The notes beneath the pieces are model-generated. The model made no database searches and was not told the DNA's origin. It was given only the letters and a program-made list of their open reading frames with translations. Source: Paramacrobiotus metropolitanus (Eukaryota > Tardigrada > Eutardigrada > Parachela > Macrobiotidae). From it: a stretch of 64,000 nucleotides of DNA. The translations under genes and the position numbers were made by a program. The stretch spans positions 3,906,001 through 3,970,000 of the forward strand of contig NW_026570221.1 of NCBI RefSeq assembly GCF_019649055.1, in the 5' to 3' direction. Below, in pieces: positions 57,265-64,000 of the stretch; within the stretch, counting starts at the first letter, position 1; each line of letters begins with the position of its first letter.

Positions 57265-57930
57265 TCACTGCAGACTTGTATCACTTCGTTCATTCTCAAC
57301 ATTAAACCATTTATTTCTAGTGCTCGGATTCTCCACTGGTGTTTCGTCGGTTTCCACTGTTCCGTCAGCCCTGGTGCGAACTTGCTTAATCATTTGATAG
57401 ATCCGAGGTACGGACGGCTCTGGTGTTGTTGTTGCAGTAGTTGTTTCAGCAGGAAACGGACAGCGTCCTCCACAGTACAGCCATCTCCGATAACGATGTA
57501 CGTCAAGGTCACCTGGTTTCTTGTCAATTTCCACTGTACCGTCGGATTTCTCACGAATGCTCCTAACGACTTTACGGGTCACCGGTACGAACGTTACTGT
57601 TGCTGTTGCTGCAGTAGTGAACTTAGTGGTCGCATACAAATCCTTGCGCGAATCGTCGGCGGGTGTAAGTACCGGAGTCTTGGCAGTCACCACGTCATAA
57701 TCGAATGTGATCCGTGCTTTAGCGGCTTCTGCTTCCTTAACATTTTCTGCAGTGAAGTTGGGAAATTCTGCCGGTTCGACAGTGCACTAAAAAACAAATC
57801 GAAATGTCAAACAGTATTGCTACTAATAAGAATACGTAGCGATCTTTCGAATCGTCGCTCAAGAATAAATTCCACTTACCATGAATACCATGCTCCCATA
57901 TAAAGCTGTGATGACACTGTATAACAACAT
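57265..57930 (-). CDS. Copy B: intact short secreted protein of the tandem family
   Basis: Exon 1 is 57880-57930 (17 codons, MLLYSVITALYGSMVFM) with donor GTAAGT. Exon 2 is 57265-57786 after a T-rich acceptor ending TTTTTTAG. Both are phase 0 and give 190 residues. The first exon equals a short signal peptide; the mature protein starts CTVEPAEFPNFTAENVKEAE. Two related units follow: VTRKVVRSIREKSDGTVEID and IYQMIKQVRTRADGTVETDE, separated by a Cys-containing, Thr-rich linker (YCGGRCPFPAETTTATTTP). The DGTVE core recurs in every copy. It is probably an extracellular, fast-evolving, lineage-specific protein. I recognise no domain. Confidence 0.7.
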
Positions 57931-58181
57931 GTTTTTGTTAAATGACGGCTGATGCAGGGAGAGTGTTTAGCGTAGCGGTTGTTCAGCAAGGAAAAAGACA
58001 ACGAAATTTCAAGTCAGGCAGTTGTAAAGACAAAGATGCACTTCGCCGGAGTGTTTTAAGCCGTTTTTATAATAGAATTCAGCAGAGCTGCCAGTTTTGA
58101 AGGGTGTAAGAGGAAAAAGGTATGGTTCTCTAAATCTGGTAAGCAGAATTTGCTTGGCTTGTGAGGGTAAATGTGCTGATA

Positions 58182-58778
58182 CAGTAAAACCCCTCGTAAC
58201 ATACACCCTTATACAACATTCACCCCTTTATTATATACGTGCGGCTGAGAACCGGACTGTTCGGTGGATTATAACATAGGGGCAGTTCTCTATATAACAT
58301 TCACCCCTTTACAGCTATAACATACACCTTTCGTGGAACCGCTGACTGTATTTAACATACAGTCAACCCCTGCGTTACATACAGCTGGCCGAATAAGCGC
58401 AAAAAAAGTTTCAAAGAAAGTTCCGGTTTGTGTTTCAGATCTGTCAAGTACAAGGTCTGACAGTAAAACAGCAAAAAGGCATTAAAAATTATTGGTTACC
58501 GATTCATTCTGAAGCATAAAATGCCAGTAATACGGTAGCTTTTCGAAAAGGAATGCGTAAAAGAAGCGCTGCAGAGCCACTTTTCTCAGGAATAGCATGA
58601 ATTTATAAACGAAACATCAGCAGCACCGTGCGTCGTTGCTGTTGACCAATGTATGGCCAGCCACCTGGGGGTAAGTTAATGAGCGCCCCCAGGGGCAGTG
58701 CCCCTGTGTAACATACACCTCTTTACAACATACGGAGAGCTGAGAACGGAGGGTGTATGTAGTAGAGGGATTTTACTG
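58182..58778. mobile_element. pogo/Tigger-like MITE, 597 bp
   Basis: The ends are CAGTAAAACCCCTCGTAACA and, inverted from the right, CAGTAAAATCCCTCTACTAC, flanked by TA on both sides (58180-58181, 58779-58780). Sister units A and C give empty sites: GTGCTGA runs directly into AAATTTCTTGG-like sequence at 55710-55732 and 62756-62776. The interior has several ACATACACC/TTACAACAT words that look like repeats of the terminal sequence. No transposase is encoded. Confidence 0.8.
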
Positions 58779-59300
58779 TATGGAAATTTCTTGGAGGTAC
58801 CGGACGTCGTTCGTGACCACTTCATATTACAAGTGGCTTTGATTCTGACACAATGTGTAGAAACATGCGCGATGGTCTGCAACAGATGGTCTGCAATAAT
58901 TTCAAGAAAAAAGTGAAACGCGGATATGAATACTTTGACGTTTTTTTTTGCATTTCGGACATTTTCAAAGTATGGATTCGCGTAACGGTCACCAACCAAA
59001 CGGTGTTCTTTGCTTGACAAAACTTTTCCAGAAATACTTTCATCGTGATTGTTGATTTTGTGTAAGTCTACGGACGGGATTATTAAATCTTTATCGAGTT
59101 TTTAATGTGAAACAGCGCCGATTACACCGTATTTCTGGTGTCCGGTACGCGTATCCATATTGTGAAAGTGTCTAGAATGCGAAAAAACGTCGAAGTTCTG
59201 ATGATCGCTAAGAACTCTGTCTTAGCGATTGACCGGCATGAAATTCCAGCTGCTGATAGATTCTCAATTTATTAGCATGTTCACGGACTGTTTTTAGTGT
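58779..59300 (+). other. Conserved flank block of unit B with coding-like remnants
   Basis: It matches 62760-62870 and 63090-63470 of unit C. In the plus frame, remnants such as YFDVFF...DIFKVWIRVTVT and NVEVLMIAKNSVLAIDRHEI align with EYLDVF...DIFTVRIRVPVT and QVEVLMTVKNSIFASDRQEI in unit C. An ancestral plus-strand exon is possible, but no ATG, splice pattern or stop-free frame supports an active gene. Confidence 0.4.
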
Positions 59301-60069
59301 ATATGAATCTGTTATACATGATTTTGAATTTTGCGAGAAGTATTTCACAAAAAAATTTATTAAGTACAAAAATCAATAGATCTTGCACGACTGCAATGCC
59401 TGAAGTTGGCTGCTTTCAAAGAAATCCGGACTATGCAAAAAACTGTAGTGAGCAAACGTAACGAATCAGCACATTCGCAAAGAGACAGCAACGTAGCCGT
59501 ACAGTGTTCTTTGAATGTTAGTTGAAGTGCTTCCGTTCTGACACACAGCGGTTGCATGGACAGTTTCTTGCGAAAACTTATGCCAAATGGTTTACTAGTA
59601 ATACATGTGCCCTTACGCATTGCTATTGTTCTACGAAAAACGATATGTTTTACGATATTCTGTAATTCTGGCGTTTTGAATATTCTGATTCGTCATCACA
59701 AATCAGTTTTTAAAAGAAAAAGTTATGTTAAAAACAAATCTTTGAAAAATTTTAGTACGTTATCGTTTACAACTTTGCGTTTTACTACTACCTACTTACG
59801 CATATCTTCTGCTTCTCTAGATAACTTCGTCTAGAGCATCCCTTTTGTGGTTTTCGATTTTTTCTTGGTAATTTTTGTGAATAAATAGTGAGCCCTGCCA
59901 TTTCTGGTTCGAACAGTCATACTTTTTGAGTAATCAATTAACCATTTTAATTATAAATTAACACACAACACGCAGAAAACTGAACGGCAGTTAATTCACT
60001 GATCATCTTTTTTGGAATGTCAGGAAGAACAGAAAAATTCAAGCAGAAAGACGGGGAAATCCAAAGCAT
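59301..60069. other. Duplicated flank, no intact gene
   Basis: 59390-59560 matches 63660-63835 (shared GCCTG..GTTGGCTGCTTTC block and TTCTGACACACAGCGGTTGC). It marks the distal end of units B and C. No ORF with support. Confidence 0.5.
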
Positions 60070-60290
60070 TCTGCTGTGGTTGCCGGTCACCTGCCACGTG
60101 CGGAAACGAAGAGGACTGTTTCGGACCGACGTCCCGTTTATTCGTTGGAGTCGCAGCGGTCAGGAGGGGTGTGCCAGCTTTCGCGTTCCGCGTCAAATGG
60201 AGCTGGCAGAACTTCTTGCAAACTGAAGCTGGCAGAATTTTTTGCATTTCGGACCGCTTTTGTACGCGCACAACGGCGCCCCATACCCGT
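60070..60290 (+). repeat. Diverged interspersed repeat, copy 2
   Basis: Same family as 14690-14880 in opposite orientation. Here AGCTGGCAGAA.TT.TTGCA is duplicated in tandem (60202-60224 and 60226-60247). Confidence 0.5.
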
Positions 60291-61851
60291 CTGTGGAGTA
60301 CCGGGATTCCAGGTCTCTTCGGAATTTTAAGGTTTGTCTCCTGGACTACTGCTTCCAGTTGGACGGTGCTGCGAGGAATGCGACCAACATGAGCAGAAAA
60401 AGCTTAACAATAATCGCGATGACCTTCATTATAAACCGGTAAATCCACAAAAAATTCAAAACACAACAAAATTAAAAGGTCGGTGTTTAGAAGATGAGTT
60501 ACAGCTTGTGGTAGTGTTGCAGAAGAAAACAAAATTAAAACTAAACCAGCGAAAAACTACAACAAGAAAATCAGATTATCAGAGTATGTGTCTTAGCGGG
60601 AAAAGCAGCTAAAAGTAGTGGAGAACGATACATTATCTTGTAAGGTGCGAAATGCGCTGGCTAAATCAACCGCGTAACAATTAAATAGTCGTGTCGCGCG
60701 TCGCGTTTAGTTCGTTCATCCGCTGACCAGTACCGGTATATTGCATCAGTGCCCGATGCAGACTGGCTGCACGCGCGGCGACGGAAGTAAGCGCGCCTAG
60801 TGTGCGCTCAGGAACGCAGTTTCGACTGCATTAACTGAATTCACGATGGCTCCACTATTTTTAATTCGGTTGATGCATTAGGTCCGCCGCATTGCTAGGT
60901 GGCGTTGATCAGGCGATAATACGGCAGTGTCGGTTACTCATACGGCGGTATACGCTTATCGCTGCTCCGACACTGCCATCGCAGTTCATAAATATTAATA
61001 TCCGCTGTTACTGTATTACTTTTTCAACACGCGGATGTCCACACGAATGGTTGGTATAAAATATTTATTTAGTTCGCTTTTGAGTCCGCATCATCGATCG
61101 ATTACGTTTTACGTATTACGTTTACTATTAGTATTACGTTTGTACAGAGATCGGTGAAATTTGCGACTAACTGTTCAGAATCTGCAGATTAAAGATTAGG
61201 TCGAGGTGCAAGTACATCTCCTTACAAAGATAATAATCATTTTTATTTAACACACAGTGTTGCTCATACGTACTCTGACCTTTACAGAGCGTATCGAACG
61301 CATGATGTGCTCAATCACGCGGAGAAAAGAAAAATGTTCCTCACCATTAGATTTCATTTATATTTGCAACTGGGCAGGAGCTTGTTATAGATATAATTTA
61401 CGATGGGAACGATTCTAACAGTCTTGGGGGGTTTTTTGAAATGGTATAAAAAGAAACTGACTTCAAATAAAAACACTAACGTGAAATGCGAAACTTAAAC
61501 GATGCAATTATCTCAATTTATTTTCCGAAAAATTCTGCAAAAAAGAAGAACACTTAAATAGTGATATACCGAGCGCTTCTAATGCACCATTGTTTTTAAA
61601 AGTTATTCCAGTACATTTTTAACAAATAGGAATTTAATTTAACCCGTTCTACACTGGTACAGCAACCGGAACAAACTTTTTAAACTTACGGTCTTTAATT
61701 CTATGGCATAAACTTTCACCATAACGATCGCTATAGATAAATGACATACAGTACACATCCACATATATACACATAGAGTTTTCAATGCATTATGGCTGAC
61801 AGGTAGCGTTCAGGCGCAACTAAACAAGACAACAAGTACTGTACGTTGCGA
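60291..61851. other. Intergenic, one long hairpin
   Basis: The only structure found is at 60913-60982: GCGAT, AATAC, then GGCAGTGTCGG (60923-60933), a 33-base loop, CCGACACTGCC (60967-60977) and ATCGC. No RNA family or gene is recognised. Confidence 0.45.
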
Positions 61852-62506
61852 CTAGCTCTTCTGGCTAGTTCTGGCGGCTACTATATCTGAATATCTCCAT
61901 TCGCGTTCGTCATCAAGGTCCGCTGGCTTCTCGCTGATTACCACTGTACCGTCGGGCATGGTGAAAAGTCGCCTAATCATTTTACGGGCCACCGGTTCGG
62001 ACGGTGTTGGTGTTGTTGTTGCAGTAGTGGTTGGTGTCCTAGTAAAAGAATAATGGCCCCAGCCTCCAATGTTGAAAAATCTCTTATAACGATGTATGAC
62101 AAGGTCATCCTGTTTCTTGTCAGTTCCCACTGCACCGTCGGCCCTGTGGTGTTCTTGGCTAACCATTTTACGGGTCACCGGAACAAACGTCGCTGCTGCT
62201 GTTGCTGCAGTGGTGGACCTGGTGGTCGCATAAAAATCCTCGCGGGAATAGTCAACGGGTGGGAATACATCCAACACGTTAGGATCGGGTGTGTTCCGTG
62301 CTGCAGCGGCTTCTTCTTCCTTAATATTTTCTGCAGTTATGTTCGGAAATTCTGCCGGTTCGACGGTGCACTATAAAGCGTCCATACAGAATTGCTACTG
62401 CTAATAATGCCGTAACAATCTTCTAGATAAATTTCCAAGAATAAATCAGTCTTACCATGAATACGATACTCCCATATAAAGCTATAATGACACTGTAAAA
62501 CAACAT
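61852..62506 (-). CDS. Copy C: intact short secreted protein of the tandem family
   Basis: Exon 1 is 62456-62506 (MLFYSVIIALYGSIVFM) with donor GTAAGA. Exon 2 is 61852-62370 after TTTATAG, with phase 0. The product is 189 residues. The mature protein begins CTVEPAEFPNITAENIKEEE. Unit 1 (VTRKMVSQEHHRADGAVGTD) has lost the usual DGTVE form (DGAVG), while unit 2 is RKMIRRLFTMPDGTVVISEK. The linker is Thr/Pro-rich and lacks the two Cys of copy B. Divergence concentrated in unit 1 and the linker suggests relaxed or positive selection; this can be tested. Confidence 0.7.
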
Positions 62507-64000
62507 GGTGTTGCTCCACGATGGATGATGCAAGGGTAATAATTATGCAGTGTAACGATTGTTCAACAAGGCTGAAGACAACAAAAATTTCTGTGAGGTA
62601 GTTGTACTGACAGCGATGCACTGACCATGGTGAACTACGTGGGCTGAAGCCGCTTTATATGGGAAACCAGCAAAACTGTCAGTTTTGAAGTGTGTACGAG
62701 GAAAACGAATGGTTCTCCAAATCTGTTACACAGAATTCGCTTAACAGAGTAAATGTGCTGATGTTGAAATTCTTGGAGGTACCCGATGTTGTACGTGACC
62801 ACTTAATTTGACAAGTGGTTTAGGTTCTGACACGATGCTTGAAATTTTGCGCGATGGTCTGCAACACATATTTCGCGCAAGATGTATCTTCAGTGAAATA
62901 CAAGGTAAATGTGCCGAAATGTACCCGGCATGCTAAGACGGTCGCAGCTCTGCACCATGATTGTGTCGTTACTACAAAAATTACCAGAAATTTTTCTTGA
63001 TGGAGCTGGCCATAATAACAGACTGAATGTCAATATATTATTTGGCAGCCAAACATCTGAATGGATATATGTGAGTAAATTTGATAATCAATAACTTCAA
63101 GGAAAAGATGAGGCGCAGGGATGAATATCTCGACGTTTTCTGCTTTCCGGACATTTTCACAGTACGGATTCGCGTACCGGTCACCAAGAACACCGTGTTT
63201 GCGGCGTTGTTATATACGACAAAAGTTTTTAAAAATTACTTTCATCGTAATTATTGTTTTTATGTAAATCTGCCTAAGAGTTAATAAAAGATTATGAAGG
63301 TTTTTAGTGTGGAACAGCGCCGATAAAACCGTATCTCTGATGTCCGGTACGGAGATCCATATTGTGAAAGTACCCAAATTGTGAAACAAGTGGAAGTACT
63401 GATGACTGTTAAGAACTCTATCTTCGCGAGTGACCGACAGGAAATTCCTGCTACTGATAGATACGAGTATTTTGCTTACGTATTATTATACGTATTATTA
63501 ATACACGTATTTTTATCTTTCATAATTCTCGTACGTCTTCTGGCTGTTTTCTTTGTACCTTATTCCATATTCAATTAACATGCTGTTGACCCAGGCGAGA
63601 AAACTCGAAGTCATAATATCTCGCAAAAACACAAATGTTGTGTTTCTAAAATCAATAAATTTTACAAGATTACAATGCCTGCAGTTAGCTGCTTTCGAAG
63701 AAAGTCGGACGAAGCAAAATTATAGTGGACGAACTTGATAAATAAGCACATTTGCAAAGAGAGATGCAGCGTAGCCGGCTAACGTTTCTTTGAAGTTAGT
63801 TGGAGTGCTTCCGTTCTGACACACAGCGGTTGCGATTGATAATTTCCGATAAAAACGCTCGAAACACTAATTTATTAGACGAAATCCACGACATTTGGTT
63901 GCTTATTCTTCACAAACAACAATGGCTGTAAATTGTGGAGGGTATTGAAATCGTGTTACTGTATATTACAATTTACATTCATAAGTAAACGTGCACTAAG
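62507..64000. other. Flank of unit C
   Basis: It contains the unit C counterparts of the blocks at 55490-55860 and 58779-59560 and the plus-frame remnants described there (63104-63450). It may continue into further units beyond the window. No intact gene. Confidence 0.45.

Noticed and set aside
60012-60392. 126-residue plus-strand ORF
   Set aside because: It spans an interspersed repeat (60070-60290) related to 14690-14880, and overlapping frames are equally open.

Overview
This is a eukaryotic (animal) window. Genes have GT-AG introns, LTR and non-LTR retroelements, a Helitron and TA-flanked MITEs are present, and nothing looks prokaryotic. The lineage-restricted protein split around 20.4-46.1 kb and the short cysteine-bearing secreted proteins suggest an invertebrate. 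From memory of the 20 kb family my best guess is a tardigrade, but this is unverified.

Layout. 1-9.7 kb: the 5' half of a giant Ty3/gypsy-type element on the minus strand (element 1). From its 5' LTR (9266-9700) it holds an iMet-type primer site, a structured leader, a coiled-coil ORF, a Gag with three in-frame amber codons, a duplicated-domain ORF, a protease and the start of pol, which runs off the left edge. 9.7-11.5 kb: the 3' exons of a leucine-rich-repeat secreted or surface protein, abutting that LTR. 11.5-19.6 kb: mostly non-coding, with small MITEs, an AT-rich patch, a diverged repeat and a long inverted repeat (17311-17580 / 19416-19680) that forms the head-to-head 5' regions of two paralogous genes. 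The minus-strand paralog is now only a 3' exon. 19.6-46.2 kb: the plus-strand paralog, whose intron is occupied by a complete giant LTR retrotransposon (element 2, 20538-45144, about 24.6 kb) with near-identical 358/357-bp LTRs and an ACAAC target duplication. 46.2-48.1 kb: remnants of a non-LTR-like RT C-terminus and of a tyrosine recombinase. 48.3-53.4 kb: a frameshifted Helitron with intact HUH, two-Tyr, Walker A and Walker B motifs. 54-64 kb: a segmentally duplicated array of a two-exon gene for a short secreted protein (two intact, two broken copies, all minus strand), with a TA-flanked MITE and a tRNA-like insertion whose empty sites can be read from the sister units.

Element 2 carries coiled-coil/Gag/protease/RT/RNase H/integrase modules, then about 9 kb of accessory ORFs with no recognisable envelope, preceded by good splice acceptors that would suit spliced sub-genomic mRNAs. 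Two nucleotide-level signals cut across its coding frames. One is a dense 8-mer, AAAGGTCA/TGACCTTT (identical to the NBRE-type nuclear-receptor monomer site). The other is a set of short stem-loops with fixed loops and co-varying stems. Element 1 has the same architecture but a different stem word, CCGAC/GTCGG. These element-wide codes are the most unusual feature of the window.

Many coding blocks in both giant elements and in the Helitron are broken by single-base shifts. Because element 2's LTRs are almost identical, long-read indel errors are a live alternative to decay.
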